Shown piece after piece: positions 55,887 to 64,000 of a stretch of 64,000 nt of DNA. Below the pieces are notes generated by a model. It saw only the letters and a program-made list of their open reading frames with translations. It had not been told where the DNA came from and did no database searches. The position numbers and the translations under genes were made by a program. Within the stretch, counting starts at the first letter, position 1, and each line of letters begins with the position of its first letter. This DNA is from Ulota crispa (Eukaryota > Streptophyta > Bryopsida > Orthotrichales > Orthotrichaceae), in NCBI GenBank assembly GCA_963920765.1, contig OY987247.1, positions 12,496,471-12,560,470 on the forward strand. Direction: 5' to 3'.

Positions 55887-58475
55887 ATGGGAGACAGTAA
55901 CGAGGCTTTCGGCGCCAATACCGGTGGTGCCAGTGGAGCTGATTTGCCTCGAGAGGTTCCAAGCGCCACTACCAGAGGTGTTGGTGGACCTCAGATGCCA
56001 ATGGAAGATCTCCTAGGAGCATTGGCCATATTCATGGAGCAACATCGAGCCAACCAGGGTGGTCAAGTAGCCACCGAGGCATTGAAAGCTGTTGTTGTGA
56101 AGACTGGTAGATTTGACGGCAAGAACATAACGAAGTTTTTGCGAGCCTATGTTTGCGAGATGGAGGTGCATCAAGTTGATGAAAATCGAATGATGGCTAC
56201 CTTCGACATGGCAGTTGTGCCTGACATTCGTGACCGTGTGCGAGAGATCCGCGAAGGAGTTCACACTTGGATTGCCTTTGCTGAGCGTCTACGTGACGAG
56301 TACTTTGACGAGGACACGGAAAGGATGACCAGAAGATCTTTTCTAGAATGGGTGGAGCAGCGGCCAGGAGACAACATGGGTGCTCATGAGCTGCTGAAGG
56401 CCTTTGAGAAGAAGTTTTCTCAGTTACCCATGATTGAGAGACGCCTCCTCAACACCAGGAAGGCAGAGCTTTTCCTTCAAGCAGCTGATGCTGCATTGGA
56501 GGATAGACTTCTTCTACTTCTTGGAGATCGTACCACAGAAGGTGGTTTTACCACCGATTGGAGAAGGGTGGAAGAGACCGTGACCTTGTTGGCCAAACAA
56601 CAACGTGTGAGGTCAAGAGGATTTGGAGCAGGAGTAGACACTAATCCAATTTTAGTTCCAAAAAGTCCCAAAGTATCTTTTGCACCATCATCATCAACAA
56701 CTCCAGGGTCTATCTTGAAGACCACCAAAACCAACGAAGGTAATGCTCTTGAAGAACTCATCAAGAGTTTTAAAGAGCTGAAGGTGGAGTTTATTGAGTT
56801 GAGGAAGTCTCAGGCATCAGGCTCTTCTTCATCGTCGCAGCCATCTGATGGAGGGAGGACACTCCCTTGGAGATGTATATGGTGTGACAAGAGCGAACAA
56901 GATGGCAAGCATCGCCTTCGAGACTGTACAGAGTGCGACGAGGCCTTGAAAGATGGCATCGTTGAATTTATTGACGGCAAGCTTCATGATTCATCCACAA
57001 AGACACCATTGAAGACCAACTTTGGCAGAGGAGGGATGAAGAAACTGATGGAGGGAAAGATGGGACGATCTAGTTCCATACATGTACGTGAAGCTGATTC
57101 ATACCACATTGAAGTGGAGCAGCACTCAATTGGAGCTTCACCCACTCAGAGAGCCACACTAATGAAACGAGGAGCTCAAGCCATCAGAAATGTAACTGGA
57201 TGGGAAGACCCGGTTGATGCAAGCAGCATCAAAGCATTTTTGGAGAGAGATCAAGCCAATGTTGATCACTATGAGGCTTCAGTTGAAGAGAAGCGTGGGA
57301 GAGTTGAAGCCGAAGATGGTGAAGAGCCTTCATCAAAGAAGAGGGCTCAAGCGCAGAAAGATTCTGCAAATGAGTCGAGGCGCAGAGTACAAACGCGCTC
57401 GAAGACACAAAGTCCAAGCTTTGTGCACCCTGAGGATGATTTGCTTCCTGATAGAGACTGGGGGCAGTCTAGCGGCAGCGGAAGAGGCCATGAGAAAGAA
57501 GACTCTAGCAAGCCAAAGGGGAAGAGCCCTGCTTATAAGCTCCAGTCCGACATTGAGACCTCCATTGATATGAAGGGAATATTGGAAGAGAGGATCTTGG
57601 ATGCCAAGATCGAGTTCACATTGAGGGAAGCACTTGGCATAGCCAAGAAAGACTTCCATGAGCTGATCATCGACATCATCAAGCGAAAGAGACAGATGAC
57701 AGCAGAGACTGTAATGGTGAGTGCTTTGGACACTCACATGACCATCGATGAAGAGATTGAGATTGGCGAAGTTTTTGCCATGATGGGAGACCATGAGGCT
57801 CACTGCAGTGAAATTACACTCACGGAGATAACAAGAAAAGAGCCAGAGAGGGTGCAGCGCTCAAATGGAAAGGCTAATGAGGCAAAAGTTCAGACAATTG
57901 ATGATGAAGTATCAAAAGTTGAAGCTAAGATTTTTGAGTTCAGTTGTGATCATTCTACTGATAGACCTCATGATGTCGAGACTGAGTTTCAGCAACCGTA
58001 TTGGGCTAGAGCCACCACTGAAACAAGAGTGAAGCTTGGTGGAATGGATGAATCTGTTTTGGCCCTTGTAGATCATGGTTCAGAGATCAACATCATATCT
58101 CGCAAGACCTATGAGAAGGGCAAATGGCCAATTGACACAGAACATGGCTGGGTGATGAGAGCAGCTAACAATGGGCGCAGTTCATTGTATGGAGCTTGCC
58201 CTTCAGTGCCAGCAAAGATTGGAGATGTGGAGGTTGAGCAGAATTTCTTTGTTCAAAATACTGGGGCATATCCAGTGCTTCTGGGCCAACCTTTCATCAC
58301 TGCTTCACGCATGGAAACCAAAGTGTTGGATGATGGATCTCACTATGCTCGAATTCGAAGTATAGATGGGAAGAAGTCAGTGCAGTTCTTAACTGTGAGA
58401 GCTGACAATGAAAGGCATCGAATGCAACTCAGAGAAGTATCTTTGCCGACTTCTCTGAATTTTCCGGATTTCTAG
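55887..58475 (+). CDS. Retrotransposon Gag-protease polyprotein
   Basis: 862 residues, starting 30 bases after the primer-binding site. Residues 1-320 are capsid-like, rich in charged helices (TGRFDGKNITKFLRAY near residue 73). A zinc-knuckle-like motif follows, with C330, C333, H342 and C347. Spacing is CX2CX8HX4C, longer than the canonical CX2CX4HX4C. A long charged linker (about 400-690) includes basic SKKRAQ-type stretches. The retropepsin-like aspartic protease has active-site DHGS at residues 729-732 in ALVDHGSEINIIS. Plant elements usually have DTGA, DSGA or similar there. The stop lies within a 64-base overlap with the open Pol frame, which is shifted by -1. Confidence 0.9.
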   Translation: MGDSNEAFGANTGGASGADLPREVPSATTRGVGGPQMPMEDLLGALAIFMEQHRANQGGQVATEALKAVVVKTGRFDGKNITKFLRAYVCEMEVHQVDENRMMATFDMAVVPDIRDRVREIREGVHTWIAFAERLRDEYFDEDTERMTRRSFLEWVEQRPGDNMGAHELLKAFEKKFSQLPMIERRLLNTRKAELFLQAADAALEDRLLLLLGDRTTEGGFTTDWRRVEETVTLLAKQQRVRSRGFGAGVDTNPILVPKSPKVSFAPSSSTTPGSILKTTKTNEGNALEELIKSFKELKVEFIELRKSQASGSSSSSQPSDGGRTLPWRCIWCDKSEQDGKHRLRDCTECDEALKDGIVEFIDGKLHDSSTKTPLKTNFGRGGMKKLMEGKMGRSSSIHVREADSYHIEVEQHSIGASPTQRATLMKRGAQAIRNVTGWEDPVDASSIKAFLERDQANVDHYEASVEEKRGRVEAEDGEEPSSKKRAQAQKDSANESRRRVQTRSKTQSPSFVHPEDDLLPDRDWGQSSGSGRGHEKEDSSKPKGKSPAYKLQSDIETSIDMKGILEERILDAKIEFTLREALGIAKKDFHELIIDIIKRKRQMTAETVMVSALDTHMTIDEEIEIGEVFAMMGDHEAHCSEITLTEITRKEPERVQRSNGKANEAKVQTIDDEVSKVEAKIFEFSCDHSTDRPHDVETEFQQPYWARATTETRVKLGGMDESVLALVDHGSEINIISRKTYEKGKWPIDTEHGWVMRAANNGRSSLYGACPSVPAKIGDVEVEQNFFVQNTGAYPVLLGQPFITASRMETKVLDDGSHYARIRSIDGKKSVQFLTVRADNERHRMQLREVSLPTSLNFPDF

Positions 58476-58489
58476 AGGGCACACGTGGG

Positions 58490-61400
58490 ATGTGGGGATC
58501 CACGGGTGCCAAGGATATCAATACTAGAGAATTCCCCAATATACATACTGCTATCAAGTGTGGATTTTTGAGCGTGACAAAGTGTGGATTTGCGAGTTTC
58601 ATGGATGCCAAAGATTTGGACCATGTACATAGAAGATTTATCAAAAAGAAGGAGAAAAACCTAAAAAAAATGAAGGTTCTTGAAGAAGATGAGAGCATTA
58701 CTGGTGTGTATGAAGAAAGTGGCATGCCAGATGATATCTTGCATACTCTGCAAGATTTGAAGACAAATGAGGATGCAGAGCCGACTACTCATTGTCTTAT
58801 TGATGTCCATACAGCTGCAATGCATCATGAGATTTACACAGCAATGGCAAAGCTGTGTTCTTCTAATATCGATGAATATAGACCTGAAGCTGCAGTACAT
58901 ACCAAGTACAAGACTGTGAACAAGAAGGTGAAGCCAGTGGCTACTCAGCTACCATTTGACACTGATGATCACATCAAACAAGCTGAAAAAGAGCCAAGTT
59001 TGAGAGAGTCAAGGAGAATTGGACACAAATTCACCGAAGAGACTCTAGCTAACCTCAAGATTGGAGGAGATGGTTTCCTGACTAAGCCAGAGAAAAAGAA
59101 ATTTCAAGACATGCTTTTGATGCATGGAAAGGCTTTTGCTTCTTCTTCAGATGAGATTGGGTGTGTGCAGCCAAGTGTTGTAGCACCAATGGTCATATTC
59201 ACAGTACCACATATACCATGGGATTTGAAGCCTATTCCAGTGCCTAGAGCTCTACTGCCAAAATTAGTGGAGTTGCTCAAAGAAAAGACGCGCATGGGCA
59301 TACTAGAGCCTTCAATGGCTCCATATTCAAACCGTTGGTTTACTGTGCCAAAGAAGTCAGGAGCATTGAGGTTCATCCAAGATATGCAGCCTGCAAACAA
59401 AGTTACAATCAGAAACAAAGGATCAGGCCCTGTTGTTGACGAAGTGGCGGAGGCATTTGCTGGACATGCAATCTATTCCATTGGAGATCTATACTCTGGT
59501 TATGATCAATTCCAACTTGCTGCTCAAAGCAGGGATTTGACGACCATGAAGACTCCTCTTGGATTGGTGCGTATGTGCACATTGCCTCAAGGCGCTACTA
59601 ATTCAGTGGCACATATGCAAAGCGCTATGAATCAAATTCTAAGAGACTTTGTGCCAGAGAAAACCATACCTTTTGTGGATGATATCCCAATAAAAGGATG
59701 CGAGGAGAATCAAAAAGACTTGACAGTTCAGAGTGATGGTTGCCGAGCCTTTGTAAGCAACCATATCCATGACGTGGCTCAAATCTTGGGCAGACTTGAG
59801 GAGGTGAATTTGACTCTATCCATTGATAAGTCAAAGTTTGGGGTGAATGAAATTCTGGTGGTTGGGCACTTATGTGGCTCTTATGGAAGAAAACCTAATC
59901 CTGAAAAGGTTGATGCTATTGGAAGAATGAAAGCCTGTAGCAATATCACCGAAGTAAGGAGATTTCTTGGAGCTTGTGTCTTCTACCACATATGGATTCC
60001 CCATTTTGCTCATATATCAGAGCCTCTCTACAAATTATTGCGTAAGAGGACCAAATTCATTTGGGAAAATGAGCAAAACTTGGCTATGGAAGAGTTGAAG
60101 AGGATTTTAGAGTCGCCACCAGTTCTCAAGCAAGTAAACTATGATTGCAAGAGGCCGGTGATCGTGACTGTTGACACAAGTCCAATTGCCATAGGTTGGG
60201 CTATTGGACAAGATGATGAGGAAGGCAAAAGATTTGCTATTCGATTTGGAGCAAGGATTTTGACAGAGCGTCAGAGAGCATATCCACAAGTGAAAAGAGA
60301 ACTATGGGGTGCTCTTACAGCTCTGAAGGCGGACAGAAACTACCTTATTGGAGCAGAGGTGGTACTGGAGACTGATTGCTTACCTTTGCTGGGGATGATA
60401 GCAAATTGTTCTTCACCAGACATTGCAATGCTTCGATGGATCGCCTACATCAAATCTATGAATCCGGTTCTAGTACACATTGAAGGAAAAAAAAATTCTG
60501 TTGCCGATATGTTGTCTAGAGCAAGGTATTCTAATGAAGATGAGATGATGGGCTACGAAGATGTCGAAGATTTATTGCATGGAGGCTATGTGGTGACGAT
60601 AGATGCTGAGAGCTCATCGATCGATGCTTTGCCATTCAAAGCTGAGCTTTATGAAGAAAAATTGAGAGACATTGGGCTATATTTAAGCACAATGAAGCTG
60701 CAAGAAGGATGGACAGACAAAACATTCAAAGACATCAGGCATCAATCCTATAGATATCTTTTGAGAGAAGGATTTCTATGGAAGAGGGGAAAAAGAGCTG
60801 ATGAAGTACCATTGAGAGTGGTGGGGGACTCTAAGACCAAAGTTGAAGTTCTCAAGGAGTTCCATGATACTCTTTGGGCAGGTCACAGAGGTGTATGGGC
60901 CACTTATACAAAAATCAAGGAGAGGTACTGGTGGAAAGGACTTTACAAAGACGTTGAAGAGTTTGTAGTTTCTTGTGTGGTGTGTCAACTGCAATCCAAG
61001 GTGCGCCACAGAGATGAATTACATCCTACTTACCCTCTAGCGATCCATTTTCAGTGGATGATAGATTTGGTAGCCATGCCAAATGCTATGTGGGGAATGA
61101 AGTACCTTGTTTTGGCACGAGAGGAGCTCTCAAACTTCGTTGAGGGCAGAGCCTTGAGGACTAAGGCTACCGAAAATGTATGCCGATTTATACTCGAAGA
61201 CATCTTCAGTCGTTATGGCAGCATTGGCCGAATGAGAGCTGACAGAGGAGAACTAAATGCCACTGAGGCCAAAGAGTTCTTCAAACGTTATGGTGTGCAG
61301 TTGAAGCTGACGACAGCTTACAACCCTGAGGCTAATGGCAAAATTGAGAGAGGGCATCCTCCGATCATTCATGCTTTGGTTAAAGCTTGTAAAGGCAAAC

Positions 61401-62077
61401 CAAATATGTGGCCAAAGCTATTACCATTTGCTTTGTGGGCCGACAGAACTACGCACAGTACAGTTACTGGTTACATGCCTGTCGAACTTGTGTATGGGCA
61501 GAAACCTATTATGCCGGCGGAAGAGGATATTCCCACATGGGTGTTTCTTTCATGGGAGGACGGTATAAGCAGAGAAAGATTGTTGGAACTTCGGATTCAG
61601 CAGCTTGGAAGGTTGTCAAGTGACTTTGATATCGCATTGGAGAAGATGAAGACAGCGAGGCTCAGTAATAAAGAGCGATTTGACAAAACACACAGATTAA
61701 GAACCAAGCAGATCAGAGAGGGTGATTGGGTCCTTGTATTTGACAGTACATTGGAGCATCAGCATAGTACAGTGCGCAAATTTGCTAAGAGATGGTTTGG
61801 ACCCTATATTGTGATGAAAGTGCACACCAACGGCACTTATTCACTTAGGGAATTGGATGGGACTTCTCTGCGCGTGCCTGTTGCTGGTAAACGAATCAAA
61901 GCTTTTCGAAGGAGTGGAAAATTTCATCATGAAGACCTTGAGGAGATTTTTAACCCTCAAGAGATGGAAAGCCACGAAAGAGCTGAAGATAAAGATGAAG
62001 ATTCAGAAGATGCAGAAGACAACCAAGATATTCATGACGAGCAAACTTGGCACATACCGGAGGATGTGCAGGTTTAG
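58490..62077 (+). CDS. Retrotransposon Pol: RT, RNase H, integrase
   Basis: 1,195 residues from the first ATG. The frame is open back to 58412, overlapping Gag-protease in the -1 frame. The reverse transcriptase runs about 240-500 with catalytic FVDD at 395-398 and VRMCTLPQGATN upstream. RNase H about 540-680 has VDTS, KRELW, ETDC and VADMLSR acidic positions. The integrase has a zinc-binding region with HDTLWAGH and CVVC. Its catalytic core reads WMIDLVAMP, RADRGELN and GKIERGH, with 34 residues between the last two acidic residues by my count (35 is usual). A GPY/F module (RWFGPYIV) follows near 1100. The tail is acidic and I see no chromodomain. Translation could use -1 frameshifting or reinitiation at the ATG 14 bases after the Gag stop. 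No canonical slippery heptamer was found. Confidence 0.93.
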   Translation: MWGSTGAKDINTREFPNIHTAIKCGFLSVTKCGFASFMDAKDLDHVHRRFIKKKEKNLKKMKVLEEDESITGVYEESGMPDDILHTLQDLKTNEDAEPTTHCLIDVHTAAMHHEIYTAMAKLCSSNIDEYRPEAAVHTKYKTVNKKVKPVATQLPFDTDDHIKQAEKEPSLRESRRIGHKFTEETLANLKIGGDGFLTKPEKKKFQDMLLMHGKAFASSSDEIGCVQPSVVAPMVIFTVPHIPWDLKPIPVPRALLPKLVELLKEKTRMGILEPSMAPYSNRWFTVPKKSGALRFIQDMQPANKVTIRNKGSGPVVDEVAEAFAGHAIYSIGDLYSGYDQFQLAAQSRDLTTMKTPLGLVRMCTLPQGATNSVAHMQSAMNQILRDFVPEKTIPFVDDIPIKGCEENQKDLTVQSDGCRAFVSNHIHDVAQILGRLEEVNLTLSIDKSKFGVNEILVVGHLCGSYGRKPNPEKVDAIGRMKACSNITEVRRFLGACVFYHIWIPHFAHISEPLYKLLRKRTKFIWENEQNLAMEELKRILESPPVLKQVNYDCKRPVIVTVDTSPIAIGWAIGQDDEEGKRFAIRFGARILTERQRAYPQVKRELWGALTALKADRNYLIGAEVVLETDCLPLLGMIANCSSPDIAMLRWIAYIKSMNPVLVHIEGKKNSVADMLSRARYSNEDEMMGYEDVEDLLHGGYVVTIDAESSSIDALPFKAELYEEKLRDIGLYLSTMKLQEGWTDKTFKDIRHQSYRYLLREGFLWKRGKRADEVPLRVVGDSKTKVEVLKEFHDTLWAGHRGVWATYTKIKERYWWKGLYKDVEEFVVSCVVCQLQSKVRHRDELHPTYPLAIHFQWMIDLVAMPNAMWGMKYLVLAREELSNFVEGRALRTKATENVCRFILEDIFSRYGSIGRMRADRGELNATEAKEFFKRYGVQLKLTTAYNPEANGKIERGHPPIIHALVKACKGKPNMWPKLLPFALWADRTTHSTVTGYMPVELVYGQKPIMPAEEDIPTWVFLSWEDGISRERLLELRIQQLGRLSSDFDIALEKMKTARLSNKERFDKTHRLRTKQIREGDWVLVFDSTLEHQHSTVRKFAKRWFGPYIVMKVHTNGTYSLRELDGTSLRVPVAGKRIKAFRRSGKFHHEDLEEIFNPQEMESHERAEDKDEDSEDAEDNQDIHDEQTWHIPEDVQV

Positions 62078-62083
62078 AGAGGG
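62076..62083 (+). other. Polypurine tract
   Basis: AGAGAGGG overlaps the Pol stop codon and lies four bases (TGCA) before the 3' LTR. It is the likely plus-strand DNA synthesis primer, although short and not directly abutting the LTR. Confidence 0.55.
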
Positions 62084-62087
62084 TGCA

Positions 62088-64000
62088 TGTCCTGATGGAC
62101 TTCCCTCCATCATGTAAATACTTGTTATTTCTTTATATTTGTGTTGATTTCAATAAATCAACAGTTGAGGCAAAAGGGGTGGTCGTGGTGAGGACCACGG
62201 TTTGGTGACAACGCAGCGGCCATAGATTCCAATGCGCTGCGCCGTCTTGTCACATGCACAGCTCAGGGGGGTAGGTAGCGGGTTGGCTGGGCCAATTTCC
62301 TGCCTCACTAGCTGCCAAGCCGTGAGCCGCCATCACCGCTCGACGAGTTCGATGGGATTCGAACCCGGACCGGCGGGCGGCCAGAGACGATCGCTTTTCC
62401 AGCCAACCAAGTCCACGACTTGGCAACTGAAGACAAGCGTTTGACGCTATTATATGCTCGCAAGAGCACGTGGCCATTTTACGATGGTGTTTATTTTGTA
62501 ATTTAATCATTTTCATATGTTTATCTAGAGATTTTGGAAGGCTCATATATTTTGCCTTTGTTTGAATAAAAATACTAAGGATTTAGAAGTCAATGGGAAA
62601 GGTGTGAAAGGAAAAGGGTTTTGGCATCTATGGTGGGGTTAGGATAAGGAGGAGCATGGGCTGATGTGCCCCACCTCCCTACCTTAGATAGGGTCGAAAT
62701 TGTGGAGGAAAGATCCCTTAGTTGTTGGAAGTTAGTGTATGAGGGTTGGTGGGAAGAAAAAAAAAAATCCCGAAACTTGGAGAGGAGATTTTTTTCTGTG
62801 TATACATGATTTTGAATTGAAATTTGAGGAGGTTGTTCCTTGTGTGATTACCTTTCCAAAATGAGTTTGCAAGTTTGATTTGGAGTTGTGATGCAAAGGT
62901 TATGAGTGTTTGAATTTTGGAGTCAAAAAGCCAAACTATGAAGAAAGGCTGAGACTTCGACAAGCCATAACTTATGATCTGTATATCATTTTGCAACAAG
63001 ATTTGGAGAGAGTGTTTATCTTGTTATTGGCTTTCTAGAAAGTCTTTAAACTTGAAGTTTGAAGCTTGGACGAGAAAGTTATGGAAGTGTGAAGGTTTGG
63101 AGGTGGCTGCCCTTTTGTTAGGAGAAAGCCGAGATTTTGAAGAGCTACAACTTTTGGACAGTATGAGATTTTCTTCTCAAAATTTTAGGAGTGATAGTTT
63201 GTTGTCATAGCTTTTCAAATTGTCTTTAATCATTTCATTTGGAGTTTTATTGAAGAAGTTATAGTGGGTAGAAGTTGCGGGTTTGGGTGCTCTCTAAAAA
63301 ATTGAGACCCACACTTTGATTGACTAGAGCTTTCGGACAAAGTTTTGTTTTGAAGTGCAAATTTTATGGATTGAAGCCAGTGATATCATCTTTCTAAATT
63401 GATATCACGTTTCTATGGGTGATGTATAGAACAAAAGTTATAGAGGTTTTTAGAGGCAGTGTTTAGTTTGTAAAGAGGAAGAAGAGCCTCTACTTTGAAC
63501 TTGCATAACTTTTGGACAGTATCTTAGATTGAGTTGAAATTTAGAGGGATGTTAGAAGGTTAGGAGAGCTTTTCAAATTGCTATTACACTTAGCATTTGA
63601 ATCTTTGAGCCATCTGTGGCATTAGATAGAAGGTTGCTGCCTTTTCTAGGACTTGTTATTTGTGATTTTCCCCATTGTTTTTATTAAAACATGAAGACTT
63701 GAAGACTTGAAGACATGAAGATTTGAAGATCTGAAGATATGAAGATTTCAAGAGGAATGTTTTGGGTTTATTTTTTTATGTATGTGTGGGATGTGGCTTT
63801 GTTATTCCTAGCCGGTTTTGGAGGCTCGTTTGTCAATTCATTTCCATTCTGTTTTGTAAACCTTGTTGCGGGCAGTTTGGGTTAAACCAAACTTAACCCC
63901 ATTTATTGTCGTGGTGACGAAGTGGGATTGATCACCCACATGGTCGAGACTTGCTCTGTTCTCACGATCTGGAGTTTTGGCCAGCAGATCGTGAATTTGA
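62088..64000 (+). repeat. 3' LTR, cut by the window edge
   Basis: The 1,913 visible bases repeat 53676-55588. All open frames match with a constant offset of 8,412, and an 11-A run is of equal length in both. No difference was found in the segments I compared. Confidence 0.9.

Larger units (their letters stand above)
53676..64000 (+). mobile_element. Ty3/gypsy LTR retrotransposon, nearly complete
   Basis: Two LTRs are offset by exactly 8,412 bp and start TGTCCTGATGGACTTCC. Between them lie a primer-binding site, a Gag-protease ORF, a Pol ORF (RT, RNase H, integrase) and a polypurine tract. The order protease-RT-RNase H-integrase defines Ty3/gypsy. Both ORFs are uninterrupted. If the 5' LTR ends at 55836, the 3' LTR should end near 64248, about 250 bp beyond the window, giving an element of about 10.6 kb. 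The five bases before it are AACGC, so the same bases are predicted after the 3' LTR. LTRs are indistinguishable where compared, so insertion is recent. Confidence 0.95.

Noticed and set aside
58441-58475. GAATTTT near the Gag stop as a -1 slippery heptamer
   Set aside because: Does not fit X-XXY-YYZ: only the second codon could re-pair after slippage.

Overview
The window reads as nuclear DNA of a streptophyte plant (a land plant or close algal relative). It is AT-rich, with few and far-apart protein genes and dense plant-type DNA transposon debris: CACTA, Stowaway, Tc1/mariner-like and Mutator-like MITEs. The one conserved housekeeping gene closely matches plant PRP6/STA1. I cannot name the lineage. 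A non-seed plant is a guess, prompted by bacterial-like and fungal-like sequences in the window.

Layout. 1-21.3 kb is gene-free. Two 3,038-bp CACTA-type elements (565-3602 and 18224-21261) lie in opposite orientation around a 14.6-kb core of diverged repeats, a 1.4-kb degenerate minisatellite, MITEs and a Stowaway element. 21.3-44 kb carries a small VOC/PhnB-like gene family. Copy 1 (26229-27526) has an intron and a tandemly duplicated leader. Copy 2 (35185-35655) is intact and intronless. A deleted pseudogene lies on the minus strand (42505-44005). 44.6-47.7 kb is a single-exon PRP6/STABILIZED1 splicing-factor gene on the minus strand, with a repeated leader and a perfect 19-bp satellite behind its 5' end. 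49-53.6 kb is simple-repeat-rich, with a 228-bp hairpin MITE. 53676-64000 is a nearly complete, apparently intact Ty3/gypsy LTR retrotransposon. Its 3' LTR runs off the window.

The most interesting observation is the intron of VOC copy 1. It appears to be a MITE that inserted at a TA dinucleotide of an exon and is now recognised as an intron. The element end (AG|GTAG) supplies the splice donor and the flanking duplicated target supplies the acceptor AG. Paralogue copy 2 preserves the empty site. Two further MITEs later nested inside it, and an uninserted relative of the core element lies at 12838-13151. Four elements in the window share the AGGTAG terminus and TA target site, so they could act as intron-generating elements ('introners').

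Second, the LTR retrotransposon has features I associate with basidiomycete rather than plant Ty3 elements: a DHGS protease, FVDDIPIKG in RT and no recognisable chromodomain. Its LTRs show no difference where I compared them. Recent activity and horizontal transfer are therefore worth testing. All functional statements are read from sequence and family knowledge; no search was run.
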